Origin: Cyclaneusma minus | Lineage: Eukaryota > Ascomycota > Leotiomycetes > Marthamycetales > Marthamycetaceae | Length of the DNA: 64,000 nt | Assembly: GCA_037179335.1 (NCBI GenBank) | Contig: JAKZHN010000013.1 | Location: 310,001-374,000 of the forward strand | Reading direction: 5' to 3' | Shown: positions 22,103 through 33,255 of the stretch, piece by piece | Layout: the number at the start of each line of letters is the position of its first letter | Numbering within the stretch: position 1 is the stretch's first letter | Made by a program: the position numbers and the translations under genes | Notes under the pieces: generated by a model | Databases searched by the model: none | The model's input: the letters and a program-made list of their open reading frames with translations, nothing else | What the model was told of the DNA's origin: nothing

Positions 22103-23257
22103 CTACCACTTATAATCACCCCCCTCAAACTCCATCATATCAAAAGTCGGCTTCGCCGAAAACCACCCCGCCTGCTCCGTTCCCACCGTCTTCCACGTAA
22201 GCGCCGCATCCTCATCACTAATCTCAACCGGCCCACTCCCCCCCTCCCCATCATACTTCCCCGCCCTTTCCACCGCATCAGTCATCAACTGCGTATAACA
22301 GCACTTCTCTAAACTCATAAACCAAAACACCGCAGCCTCCACCGTCTTCGCTCCAGTCAACAATCCATGATTCTGCAAAATCGCAGCTTTCTTATTCCCG
22401 AGTGCGCGAGCAATGGACTCGCCTTCTTCAGCGGCTAACACGACGCCCCGGAAGGCGGTGTAGATGGCGAGGTCGTTGTGGAAGGCGCAGGAGTCTTGGG
22501 TTGTGAGGGAGATGGGGCGCCCGAAGGTGGAAAAGGTGCGGCCGTAGATGGAGTGGCTGTGCGCGACGCAGTTGAGGTCGGGGCGCGCGGTGTGGACGGC
22601 GTGGTGGATGCAGTATGCTGTTTGGTTGCAAAAAAAACATATCTATATCAGCTTGTTGATTTTCTAATTTTTGGAGGGAATATGTTTCGGCTCGTCGTCG
22701 AAGTTTCTAGACCGTGGTGTGGATTGAATCTCCCATGCCTCGAAATCCACCACCCTGCCGGCTTGGGACATTGGTATTCATTTTGGAAATTGCACTTTAA
22801 GGACCTAGTTAGGAGAACATAAAAAAAAAGACATACCAGCAGCATTCAACAACCTGCACCTCCCGCCCTCGACCACCTTCCCCTCCTTCCCCACTCTAAT
22901 CAAATCCGACGCTTTCATAAGCGGCCACGCAACGCCAAACGGATTCACCCAAAAGCTATCCGGCTCGACTGGATCTCTCAGCGTGATGTGTCCAGCCACT
23001 CCTTCATCAAATCCCAATTTCGCAAAAATACGAAAGGCTAGGGCTAAGCGACCCTTGAGGTATTCGCGCTCCAAGTACTTGTCGGTGAAGGTGGGGGGAG
23101 AGGGGAAGTGCTGGATCGCGGCTTTGGATTGCCGGGTTGGGAGGCCGGGTTCGTGGGGTGCTGGGGTGTCAAATTTCTCGCCGTGTTTTCCTTCGTCGTG
23201 TTTTCCATTCGAGGCCATGTCGAGGGGCGTTTCGATAGCTGCGCTGGGAGGAGACAT
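22103..23257 (-). CDS. class II aldolase/adducin-domain protein
   Basis: Two exons on the minus strand, 23257-22837 and 22617-22103, give 311 residues. The domain starts at about residue 55 (REYLKGRLALAFRIFAKLG) and contains GVAGHITLRDP. The metal-binding signature follows in exon 2 (NCVAHSHSIYGRTFS, then ILQNHGLLTGA), supplying the His triad of class II aldolases. Related fungal proteins are annotated as L-fuculose-phosphate aldolase-like or adducin-like; the true substrate is unknown. The intron (22618-22836, 219 nt) is the longest in the window; it joins in frame (AA + YCIHHAVHTARPD) with a GTATGT donor and an ACAG acceptor. The first 50 residues are polar and probably disordered. Confidence 0.88.
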
Positions 23258-24718
23258 TTTGAATCCTCGAGTCGAAGTCTCGAAGTTATCAAACTATTGT
23301 AGCTAGGACAGGATTCAGGGATATGTTCTGAGAGACAAGCGTCTGCGGTTCTCCAAGAAACAAAAGATGTTTTGCGAACAGCAAATGTAGGAAGAGTGGC
23401 AATGATGAGATATAAAGGAGAAAAGGGAAGAAGGATAGCTGGAAGCTGAGCACGCGAAGGATTTCAGAATTGACAAGTCGGTAGGGCGGATTCGGAAGCT
23501 AGCTCGAAGCTACCAAAACGTGAGATGTATTGGTCACCCGGTAGCCTTCCCTTAGATACCTAGCTTAGCGTTGGCGCTTAATCGTGGGCCCTTTGGGATT
23601 TCCCACCACTGGGGGTGGCTGTGGGACGTGGCCCAGAATGGGTAGCATATGTAGCTAGAAATGGAAGTGCTATCGTCCTACGGGACCTGGCTTGGTGGTT
23701 AGTGCTTTTGTATTCGAGCCTGACAGTGGTGGGAAAAAGGGCCCACGATTACTGTTTGTCTGGAGAGTGGGGGTGGTGGTGACTGGTCAACTTGATAAGT
23801 TGATCAATGTCTGATAAGCATCGACATAAGCGGGGCTTGAATGACTTTGAATCCACCCACCTCAGACCTCGGTACCTAAACTTAGGTCTTGCAGGCCCCC
23901 GGCCCCCGGCTCCCAATGCCAGTCTCCATTTCGGCTCTGATATTTAGGTATGCCCAATCAATGCTAATCATTATTCGGATAGAGGGTTCTCAAACACAAT
24001 ATAGGTAAAGACCGCACAGCTGTGGTTTTAGCAATTAACGATTTATACCTACATGTAGGAACCCACACAGGCGCAAATACCGTGCATCCCCAGCTTTATG
24101 GAAAAAATATTCCGAAATATCGTAGGCCGCGGCGTAATGTCTGTCGTTGAAAGTCCACATAACACGTCATTTTAGAAACTGTGGGGAACCAACCCTGTCG
24201 ATCATCCGCGTGTGACGCCGCCTGCACGGAACCAGCACAGCGGAATTACAGTTCCGCAGGGATCGTAGTGCAGCCAGTGCTTTCAACGATCCGGATTGTC
24301 TCAAACAGGCATAAATTTCTCAGAACTCGAATAATCAGGAGCATATATGTGGGCCAACCACACCAAGTATCAACAAGTCATAGACCAACCTGTCACAAGC
24401 TCTTTGCAAATATCTGAGAGTATCAGAAAACAAGAGACGAGAGAGAAGTAAAAGACGCAACCGCTGGCATTTGATATAACAAACCCCCTGATGGAGTAGA
24501 GAATCAAAGACAAAGGGTATATAATGCTTCGTGCTGTGTGCCCCCCGCCGGAAACAAGACAATTTGCCACTCCCATGGCCCCCTCTGTCCCTATCCCACA
24601 ATCCACCATATATGTGGCACAATCCCGCTGATCTTTCAAAGCAAAAGCAAAAGCCATGCAACCACCTCCTCGTCAGGTACTGCTTCTCAAAAACTGAGCC
24701 AGAGCAAGCGACCCGCCT
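23258..24718. other. intergenic region with a MITE
   Basis: Holds the promoter of the aldolase-fold gene (from 23258 rightward) and the 3' flank of the F-box gene. A MITE-like inverted repeat is at 23579-23751. No gene is supported; frames near 24.2-24.7 kb are short and without pattern. Confidence 0.5.
23579..23751. mobile_element. MITE-like element with about 27-bp inverted repeats
   Basis: The left end TAATCGTGGGCCCTTT then TTTCCCACCACTG is matched in reverse complement by CAGTGGTGGGAA then AAAGGGCCCACGATTA at the right end, with a 5-bp indel in the middle. The element is about 173 bp and non-coding. Inside the right arm is a tRNA-like phrase (TGGCTTGGTGGTTAGTGC, then TATTCGAGCC). The superfamily cannot be assigned. 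Confidence 0.55.
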
Positions 24719-27700
24719 TCACAACCTCCCCGTCATCACATCCTTCTTGAAGATATTGACACCGTAGACGTCGTAAAACTTCACGCCTTCCAAGCTCTCC
24801 AGCTTCACGCCCGGTCCCGCACCCTCCGCCTCGCTATCACCCTCATCATCACTACTCTCTCCCTTCTTCTCCACTCCATTCTCTCCGCCCATAGCATGCA
24901 AGACCGCCTGTGCAGGACTCATCTCTTTCTCTTTTCCCTTCCCCTTATCCAGCTTCTTCTTATTAGCAAAATGATTGCGACGACGACGCACGAGGCGTTC
25001 AAGGTCGTTGCGCAGAGCAAGGTATTCGAGTTTCATTTCGGGGTTGTAGGAGATGACGTCGATGATGAAGCGGCGCGTTTCGAGGCGGATGGTGGGGCAG
25101 TGGTCGTCAGTGCGGGGGTATTCGATGATGTGGAGGGCACGGAGGGCGCTGAGGCCGCTGAGGTGTTGAAGGAGGGTGTGCTGAGGCTCAGAATTAGTAA
25201 TGCACATTTGTAAAATCGTTGAAGGGGGAATGAAACAACTCACAGAAGTCCTGGAACTCAAGCTGAAGGCCAATTCCTCCAGGTTCCTCCCACCCCTACA
25301 AATCGTCCTCACCGCCTTATCGTTAGCATCCCAACTCCAATCAACCTCATTCTTGACCATCAGCACCCGCAATGTCTTCATGTGCCTCTTCAGCACACTT
25401 GATCTAATATCCTCCATCCCCACCGTCGTCTTCAGCGCCCAGCTTTCCACACTACCCTTCGCCTTGCTATTCCTCTCCAACAAATACAGCTCCTCAACAC
25501 ACTCCAATCCCTTAACGGCGTTCAAAAATCCCAGGGTTACATGATCGGTGTGGATTTTGCGCAAGGGGAGAGGACCGGAGAGGCTGTTTTCTTTGGCGAT
25601 CAAAGACCAGAAGGCGGTTTGAGGGCCGACATTGAGGAGCACGATGGATTTGAGGACGGAGAGGTCGAAAGCGCGCGCGAGAACGGAGGCTTTGATGGGG
25701 ATCAGGTAGAGGGCGAGGGACTGGACGTGGAAACCGCGGGTTTTGTGCAGGTATTCGTACATCTCTGCTTCGTTCGAAGACGAAGATGGGCCGGAGGACT
25801 TGGCGGTTTCGAGAGACGCGGTTGCGGTGTCTGTTGTCACCTTAGTCTCGCCTGATGATTCCTGTTTTTCGGGCGCTTTTGTTTCGTCCATTGGCGCCTG
25901 GTTTTCGCTAGGAGTGTCGTAAGAATCCATTTCTGGACTCTCATCTACCTCTACTTCTGGATCCGGAGCCTCGACGTCAAAATCGTCTGGATTCGAAGGA
26001 TCTGGCGCCTTGAATGTCTTCTTGAAATCCTTCTTAGACTCGCTGAATAATTCCTTGCTGGTGTCCGACTCAGCCTTTTCGCCCTCCTTCTCGGCCGGCA
26101 CATTTTCTTTGTTATCGGTCGCAGCGTCCGCGCTGGAAGACGAAGCAGTCTCCGCAGCTTTGGAAGAGCCTTCACCAGCCTTGGAGCTTTCTCCAGCCTT
26201 GGCGCCTTCCAGAGCCTTAATCTCCAGTTTCTTAGCCTCCTTTTGCTTATTGTAGGCATCCACATACGTCCTAGCAGCCTTCTCAATAATCTCGAGCGCC
26301 TCACGCTGGTGCTGCGTGCGAGATCCCGGACCATTGACCGCAGTCATTAGCTTCTCGGATAAGGACTTGAGGCCCTTGATGAAACCTCTTCCTGCGGTGT
26401 CATCTTTCTCTTCCTCGTTATCATCCTGCGATGCAGCTGCTGGTGACAGGGTCTTTGGGGACTCTGTATCAACACCCAGGATTTTGGCCAGTATGCCTTC
26501 CTGGACCTTTCTCTCTTCCTTAGCCTTGTATATTTTGGCGGGTCCCGTATCCCAGTCTGAAGACGCCTGGGGAGCAGGTGTTGGAGTAGCGCCAAAATCA
26601 TCAGGGTCTTCTTCGGAATCCTCAGGGTCGACTACTGGAGGTGGCTTTCGCGCTTGAAGGGCCAGGGCCTCATTGAAAGACAATTTCAGTTCATTGAGTG
26701 ATGCTGAAGAGTTCTGAAGACATTCTCTAATTTCCGTGACGTATTCCAAGGTATCCATATCCAGAACCGCCAGACTGTTCAGGTTCTTGAATTTTGAGAA
26801 AGTTGGAGGCTTGGGAGCCTCTTCCAGCTTCTTAACCTTGGCTTTGATCTGCTGGAGAGTGTGGGCCAGCGCAACGCTTGGGTGCGGAGGCGGTGGATTG
26901 GATCCTGAGATAGACAGCAGCGGGTTCGAGGAGCCATTGAAGGATGGTAGTGCAACAGGCGCAGATAAGCCGCCATAGGTATCCACATCAGCATTTGAGA
27001 GAGACTTCAGCGGCGGGGGCGCCTCGTAAATCGACGCATCTTTGTGAAGGCGAACGTGCAGATTTCGAAGGCGCTCGCAATTGTGAAGCGCTCGGAATAC
27101 AGGACGGCTGAGCTCAACGCGGATGTTCCAGTGAAAAGTCTCCAATGCCGTAGCTTTGCGCAATGTGAGCAGGAAGAGGGTGTTCATGAATTTTCCGCAG
27201 CTCTGATCAGCGGTGTATTGTTTGTAGGCCTTCTCTCCCTTCTCGCCTCCGCTCAAAGTATCGAGGGAGATTTCTTTGAGATATTGTGAGTAGTTGTACT
27301 CGCTGGTGACGAAGGTGTCGAGGCCACCGGCCAAGCCGTCGATGGGATAGTCATAGGAAGGGTCTTCTTCATCTGGGAAGATGATGCCAAAGGTCCGATA
27401 GAGACAGGATGCGGCGACATCTCTGAAATGATGGGATACGAGTGACAGGCAGATGAGGTCGGAGGGGCATACCTACAGCGAAGAGGATTAGTGAGGCTGG
27501 CAGAAGCAGCATCGGACGGGCGAACTCACGCGCTTGAAGATCTGGACCTGCAATTCGCGTGGCAGATCCAGAAAGGTGGTTGGCGACTTCGCAGGCTCCA
27601 TGTCGGTCGCGGTGAGGGCGTCCGGCGCGGACACGAGATTGTCGTCGGGCAGCATGGTGGTGCACCTGATAATGCTATTCACAGGTTCGAGACCAAGGGT

Positions 27701-27793
27701 TCTGAAGGTGCGCATCCACACGTCGTCGTGGTGCAGGTTGGCAATGGGCGTTGCTTTCCCTCTCCGGCGGCTTTTGGTAAATAGGGCAGGCAT
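24719..27793 (-). CDS. F-box domain protein with acidic disordered middle
   Basis: Three exons: 27793-27530, 27472-25244 and 25180-24719, about 984 residues. The F-box (FLDLPRELQVQIFKR then VCPSDLICLSLVS and FRDVAASCLYRTF) is split by intron 1 at residue 88. Intron 2 (25181-25243) is 63 nt, a multiple of three and without a stop; its GTGAGT donor, ACTAAT branch site and CAG acceptor argue that it is spliced. Leucine-rich stretches before and after a long Glu/Asp/Ser/Lys-rich segment (about residues 360-610) suggest a divergent LRR-like substrate-binding region. The protein probably serves as a substrate adaptor of an SCF ubiquitin ligase. The target is unknown. Confidence 0.82.
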
Positions 27794-28691
27794 GGTTAGG
27801 GCAGGCCTCTGTCGAACGCGGATTTCTCCCCAGCGGGCTTAGCAGGCTAGCGACAGCCAAGTTTGTGGGGGTGGAGAAAATGATTGACGCCGAATTTAGC
27901 AAGGTTCGATTAATTAGCTGAATTACGGCCAGATGCGAGGATGGATGTTCCTTGCACGCCTTTTTGCCCAGTCTTTTTGTCCAACGGTATGTGTTTCGAC
28001 GGCTGCAGTGGAGCGTTTGGCGATGGTGTTTCGCAGCGAGCGGCCGGGAGAGTGAGGCGGCTACTACCACCATTTATATCGAGAGCCTTAGCTCACAGAT
28101 GATGGCCGTTTCTGCCGCCGCTTCGGACGCCCGACTTCGACCAAGATGCTGATGCAAAATGCACGCAACTGGCTGGATGAGGCGAAGACAAGGCGCCATT
28201 CTTTACTTCTTCCGGCCCAACAGCTATGACTGACATCGGCCAGAGACACCATCTGGTGGAGACATGCAGACTCTACACAATGGCTTTGTCCGAGATTGAC
28301 AATACTCTCTTCGTTTCTATTACTAACCCAGAAATCTTGTTGATTGTAGTGCCAATATAAGACGACTACAAGCCAAGAGACTAAATACGCCCCGCTTTAC
28401 TTTTCTCTACTCAACTTCTCTTCATTCTTACCCTTTTTGATCTTGAGGGCTGAGGCTCTGAGCTGTACTTCTCGTTATTTCGATGCGACTCCACTACGAG
28501 ATACTTTGCCTGATTGGCAGCCACCAACCAACACCGTTGCATCCCATATCCTTGGCTTGCTGCCAACAGGCTCCGGTCACTTCGTCTTGCGACTGGATGA
28601 GGCGGGTAAACTCGATCAAAATTTATGAACCAAGATTTATTGTCATTACTCATTACCGTCATGAATAAGATATCCCACAACACTTCCCAAC
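27794..28691. other. intergenic region
   Basis: Upstream region of the F-box gene and 3' flank of the transglutaminase-fold gene, both on the minus strand. Nothing else was recognised; small open frames on both strands carry no features. Confidence 0.5.
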
Positions 28692-30746
28692 CTAAACCAG
28701 CTCCCAAGCAGCAAGCCCCTGGAAAGAGTATCCACAACGCCCCTTTTTCGCCAGGTAGCTCTCCTTCGTAAGTCCCCGCGCATCCTTGCCATCAAAAGTC
28801 ATAAGCGCATAGACATGCACCGTCTGTCCCGGAGCCCCCAGGTGCTCCGACGGCACATCAATCCACCACCAGAAGTCATTCTTTTCCAATGGGATAAAGT
28901 CATCCTTCCTGCCATCTATGCCGCCGACTTTGAGGACCAGGAGGTATGGCTTGCCATCCCCATGCACCTCACTATCCCAATGCTCGCAAACCTTAGAGAA
29001 CTGGAATCTCACCACTTCCGCGCTATCAACTCGAAGGTGTCTTTCGGCAGGCGAAAACGAACTCTCAAGAATGCCGTGCTTTGAAATACACGGACAGAGA
29101 CCGACGCGTTCGCCAGCTACCGGACCAACGAAATATTCTTCCCAGCTCAACGCTCGACCGTCGCTTCGGAAAAAGTACTCGCTGTTTTCGGGGAAGTGCT
29201 TCAGGCCAAAGTCATCGTTGGATATTGTGAAGTAGGCTGGCGTGAAATCTTTGTTGTACGTTTGGCCAGAAATATTACCAGCTCCCCAGCAGCAGTCAAT
29301 GAGCTTCCATTCGCCGCTGTCGATTTTGACGGCATTCCAAGCGTGGCCGGAGCTGTAGGGAGGCACGGGTTCTCCGGGGACCATGGCTTTGTAGCCGTAG
29401 CCTTTGCCGTGGCCGCCAACGACAACACATTCGAGACCCGCATGCATGGCTATAGCTGCGAAGAGACCAGAATAACCGCTACAAACAGCTAGTCCTTTGC
29501 TGATTGTCTCTTCCGGATCTTGACCCCTGACATTGCCTCCGAAGAAGGCTGCTGCGTCGTATGCAACGTTGTGATGGAGCCAGGTGAATATGGCTCGAGC
29601 TTTATCTGTTGGTGACCCGAAAGGTCCGCATAGTACTTCTGCTAGGTATGCGCTGGATGTGTATTGCAATGATTCACGAGGGTACTGTGCTGCGAGTTCG
29701 TCTGGGCCTGAAAAATCGCGGCAAGTGAGACAAGAGCTTCCAACAGTGGGAGCTGCGGCTGCTGGTTTTGAGGGTAAACTTGGCTTCGTGATTTGGTCGG
29801 TTAAAGGACGCGAATGAAATGGAATTGGGGGACGAGAATGAGTCGGGATGGGAGGGGGAACAGCTGGATGCGAAATAACCGGGGCAGCAACAGATGGAGT
29901 AATTGAAGACGCAGGCCTCCTGGGTTCTGGCCGACGCGAGGGGAGTGGAGACTGAATATCTGCCGGAGGTAGTTTTCGTGCAGCGGGTCTCCGAGGCAAT
30001 TGCGGTACTTCTATCGGCCGGTCTGTGTTCGCACGGGACGGGAGCCTGGGCGGAAGTGACGGAGTCCCGTCATATTGAGGTATAACAGGCGCTGTCCGAG
30101 CTGATATGAGGGCTGGTTTCTTCACACTCTTAAACATTTGTTCTTTCTCCAGCTTCTTCTTCTCTTCTACCTCGCGCCGAGATGGCGGCAGCGGAGGTAA
30201 TTTCGACTGCTCGAAGGGAGGAGGCACACTCCATTTCTTTCCTACGGTCGAGGTGGATGATGTACTTGTAATACTTGACGCCACAGATTGGTTTGTCGAG
30301 AAGGTTGAAAGCGCAGAGCCAAAAGATGCAACCGAGTCACCGGAACCTCGACGAACGGTCAATTGGTTTGACGGCTGGCGTGCCGGAAGTGCTGGAGGAG
30401 GTCGTTTCCTTCCTGGCAATGGTGGCGGGGCATTTTTCCGTGGTGGCAGAGCTGGAGTATCTCTGTCAACGGGTGGAGGAGGTAGAATTACGAGGGTCTT
30501 TGGGCCATCTGGGAGGTTGCTGCTCTTCCTTGTAACGGAAGAGCCGTGGGAAGCGAGTGGAGGAACATTAACAGTCTGGCTCCTGGATTCCAAGGTGGGC
30601 CGATTGGTCGCAATGGACGGAGGAGGAGGTGGTGGGGGCCGTTTTCCGACTTGGGGACGAGAAGTAGTTTGGCCAACTTGAGCATGGTTCAGAGCGGCGA
30701 TGCGCTGGGACAGTGAAGTGAATTGAGGTTCCTCGACGTCCGCCAT
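28692..30746 (-). CDS. proline-rich protein with transglutaminase-like domain (CYK3-like)
   Basis: Single exon, 684 residues. Residues 30-330 are a proline-rich disordered region with many PPxP and PxLP motifs, typical of SH3-binding cytoskeletal proteins. A transglutaminase-like fold follows, with the apparent catalytic triad intact: C422 (GLAVCSGYSG), H468 (SGHAWNAV) and D484 (LIDCCWG). A C-terminal beta-rich domain contains FWWWIDVP. In yeast Cyk3 and related KY-type proteins this fold acts at the cytokinetic ring, where the domain is often catalytically dead. A cytokinesis or actin role is inferred from that architecture. There is no N-terminal SH3 domain here, so it is not a straightforward CYK3 orthologue. 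Confidence 0.85.
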   Translation of the reverse strand: MADVEEPQFTSLSQRIAALNHAQVGQTTSRPQVGKRPPPPPPPSIATNRPTLESRSQTVNVPPLASHGSSVTRKSSNLPDGPKTLVILPPPPVDRDTPALPPRKNAPPPLPGRKRPPPALPARQPSNQLTVRRGSGDSVASFGSALSTFSTNQSVASSITSTSSTSTVGKKWSVPPPFEQSKLPPLPPSRREVEEKKKLEKEQMFKSVKKPALISARTAPVIPQYDGTPSLPPRLPSRANTDRPIEVPQLPRRPAARKLPPADIQSPLPSRRPEPRRPASSITPSVAAPVISHPAVPPPIPTHSRPPIPFHSRPLTDQITKPSLPSKPAAAAPTVGSSCLTCRDFSGPDELAAQYPRESLQYTSSAYLAEVLCGPFGSPTDKARAIFTWLHHNVAYDAAAFFGGNVRGQDPEETISKGLAVCSGYSGLFAAIAMHAGLECVVVGGHGKGYGYKAMVPGEPVPPYSSGHAWNAVKIDSGEWKLIDCCWGAGNISGQTYNKDFTPAYFTISNDDFGLKHFPENSEYFFRSDGRALSWEEYFVGPVAGERVGLCPCISKHGILESSFSPAERHLRVDSAEVVRFQFSKVCEHWDSEVHGDGKPYLLVLKVGGIDGRKDDFIPLEKNDFWWWIDVPSEHLGAPGQTVHVYALMTFDGKDARGLTKESYLAKKGRCGYSFQGLAAWELV

Positions 30747-32109
30747 TACTCAATGCGCCTTTCTGCGAGCAAAGGAGCTGTCGAAGGAATTGAAGAGGGA
30801 CGCCGGGGAAGTGTTGGTCGTACGACAGTTTCAGCTTGGTGGAGTTCTCGGCCTAGAGATACATGCAATGCGCCTGGGTGCGGGTTTTGAAGGGTCAATG
30901 GTGGTGTCGAATCACGAATCTCGATTGAGGTAGCGACGGGAATAGTGCAGAGCGCACGAGTAAGTATATGGAGTGAGGAAGACCCGGAGGTGAGGGTCTG
31001 ATTGTCGGATGAGAGAGGTCGGAGCGCTTGGGCGACAGAAGGCTGGGACCCAAGGAGCTTTTGATGTAGGTTCAGGTTCACCACCTTCGTGGCGTCTAAT
31101 AATATTTAAGCGATCGACGACACCACAGCCCGTTTCATGCATAGAGTCCAAGCGCTTCCCGCCGTCGAATCCAGGACTCGTATTTCCACGACCAAAGCCC
31201 GGAGTTTCGAAAATGCCGTGTTTGTCGAAACGTTGATATTTGCTTGATGCGCTCAAGTATTCTTGTCGGCCTTTTGTCCTTCGTCGTTCATGATTTGCCT
31301 CGCCGGCTAAATGCTCTCCACTGATCTTCATCTACTCCAGGCAGCCGCCACCTAACTTCAATCACCATCGATGAACTTCCCCTTTCTTCAAGCCACCGGA
31401 GTTTCTATTTCTATGGCAGTTCCCCCGTCCCAGAACTGCAGTTCTGACAGTGAGACAGTCCTCTCATGTTCAAACCTTCCGGCCATGGCCTTTTCTGATT
31501 TCATGATCTATCAGTCAGCCCTACATAGATGTACATCTGTCCATGACTCCATCTCCGGCCCCTCTCCAGCGGTGGCTATTTTTGGCTTGGCTAGTCGACC
31601 AGACCCACGTGGGGGGCACTCGGGATGCCATTAGATCGCACCACGGCCAGTGCTCACAACCGAGAATCCTCAACAAGGATCCACCCCAGCGGCTCATCCA
31701 CCGTCTCCATCCCCGCCCTCACAACCTCTATCACATGCAAACCCGAGCGAAATATCTTAACGACATGCACCCCTCAAGTGACAAGAATGTCAAGCGACAC
31801 TCTAGTCTCCAGCATGAGACGCCCGTCGCCACACCGCTTGCGCTTTCTTGATTCTTCACTTCTCGAATGCTCCAACATGGGATTGTTCACAATGGCTTGT
31901 CTCTCAATTTGAAACTTTGGGATCTTGCGTGCAAAGAGCATTCCTCACATTCCCGAAACCCAAAACATCTGGCTGAATTTCCTGCCTTCCGAGTTTCCGA
32001 GACCTCGCGTCTACAGTACTTCAGTACTTCTCTCAACACTTTCCGTATCGCCGAAACTCCTCCTCATCCATAGACTTTTTGAGAGGAAAGCGAGAAAACA
32101 AACATCGCC
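30747..32109. other. divergent promoter region
   Basis: Upstream of the transglutaminase-fold gene (-) and of the membrane-protein gene (+). A minus-strand frame of 139 codons at 30912-31331 could be an upstream exon or leader but has no protein-like signature. The part just before 32110 is C/T-rich. Confidence 0.45.
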
Positions 32110-33255
32110 ATGGCCCATTCCTACCCAATCCCCACAATGACTCCCCCTCTGTCCCCCCAGATCCTCCACTACTCCACCGCCAGCGACCGCTCTTCCATGC
32201 TCTACACTATGCTGCCCGCATCAGTCCAGAGCCGAATTCCCCGACTGCCTTCGATACGAAAATCCGTAAAGCTGTATGGATGTCGAAATGTGGCCTCAAG
32301 CACCCCAAATACATCGAGACCCACCAGCTCAGACTCTTCCATATCCAATGCAAAGGGGGAAGAAAAATCAACCATGATTCTGGCCGGCGAAATCGACTAC
32401 TTCACCAGCAGTTCCGCAGATTCCTCCGGCGACGAAGAGCAGGTCCCGCGTCTGCCGCCTCGCTCTCTGGCTTCACACCAGAGGCAAAGCGACGATGGAA
32501 TCACCTGGAAATTTGCCAGCCAAGGTAACTCAGAAACCTCGCAAGACCTGAAGCCTTGCAAGAATTCGAACTCGCGCAGAAGCACTTTCAGCTAATTCGA
32601 AACTTTCGCAAACACAGGCTTCAATCTCTTAAACCTAGCAATCGCAGAATCTTCCAATACTTCTCAGGATCCAAATGGTGGCAACGTCACATTCACCCGC
32701 CAGCTCTATTTCCACTCCTTGGTGTATTTGCTCCGCGGCATGCCCCCAGACCTCTCCCCCGCCGAAGCCCTCTCCATCCGCGGTGCCCTCCCCCCAGCCA
32801 TCGTCGACCCATTACGAGTCGAAGTCTCCTCTTCTTCCCAATCCACCTCTTCACCCCCCGCATCACAAGCACAACAACCATCAATCCTCCACCGCACCCT
32901 CGCCACCACCATAATCAACCTCTTCATCCTCTTCCAATTCATCCTCCCCTACATCCGCGCCCTCCTAGCCATGGCCTACCAATACGAACGCACGCACCAC
33001 GTAACCGAAAAGTTTCTGCGCAGTGCGGTGGAGGGTGTAGATACGCTGGGCAAGAAGGGAATCGGCTTTGGAGAACGGGTTTGTGGCTTGGCGGAGGGCA
33101 GGACGGGACAGTTGGTTGTGGGCGCTGTAGAGTGGTTTGTGGATGGCGTGGTTGGGGGCGTGCGGGATGGGGTGCAGGGTGGGGTGGGGATTGCTACCAG
33201 TTCTTCTGCGGGCAACGCGAGAGAGCGGGTACATGTAGATGGGAAATTTCCATGA
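32110..33255 (+). CDS. putative single-pass membrane protein, function unknown
   Basis: Two exons, 32110-32524 and 32618-33255, give 350 residues. The intron (32525-32617, 93 nt) has a GTAACT donor, a GCTAAT branch site and an ACAG acceptor; joining reads QGFNLLNLAIAESS. The first 130 residues are Ser/Pro-rich and include an acidic patch. A conserved-looking segment (FTRQLYFHSLVYLLRGMP) precedes a Ser/Pro linker. One strong transmembrane helix lies near residues 248-275 (TIINLFILFQFILPYIRALL), and a Gly/Val-rich amphipathic tail follows. I do not recognise a named family. The splice model joins two protein-like frames and is the main support. Confidence 0.72.

Noticed and set aside
30912..31331. 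139-codon minus-strand frame upstream of the transglutaminase-fold gene
   Set aside because: No motif and no clear splice link to the gene; more likely leader sequence.
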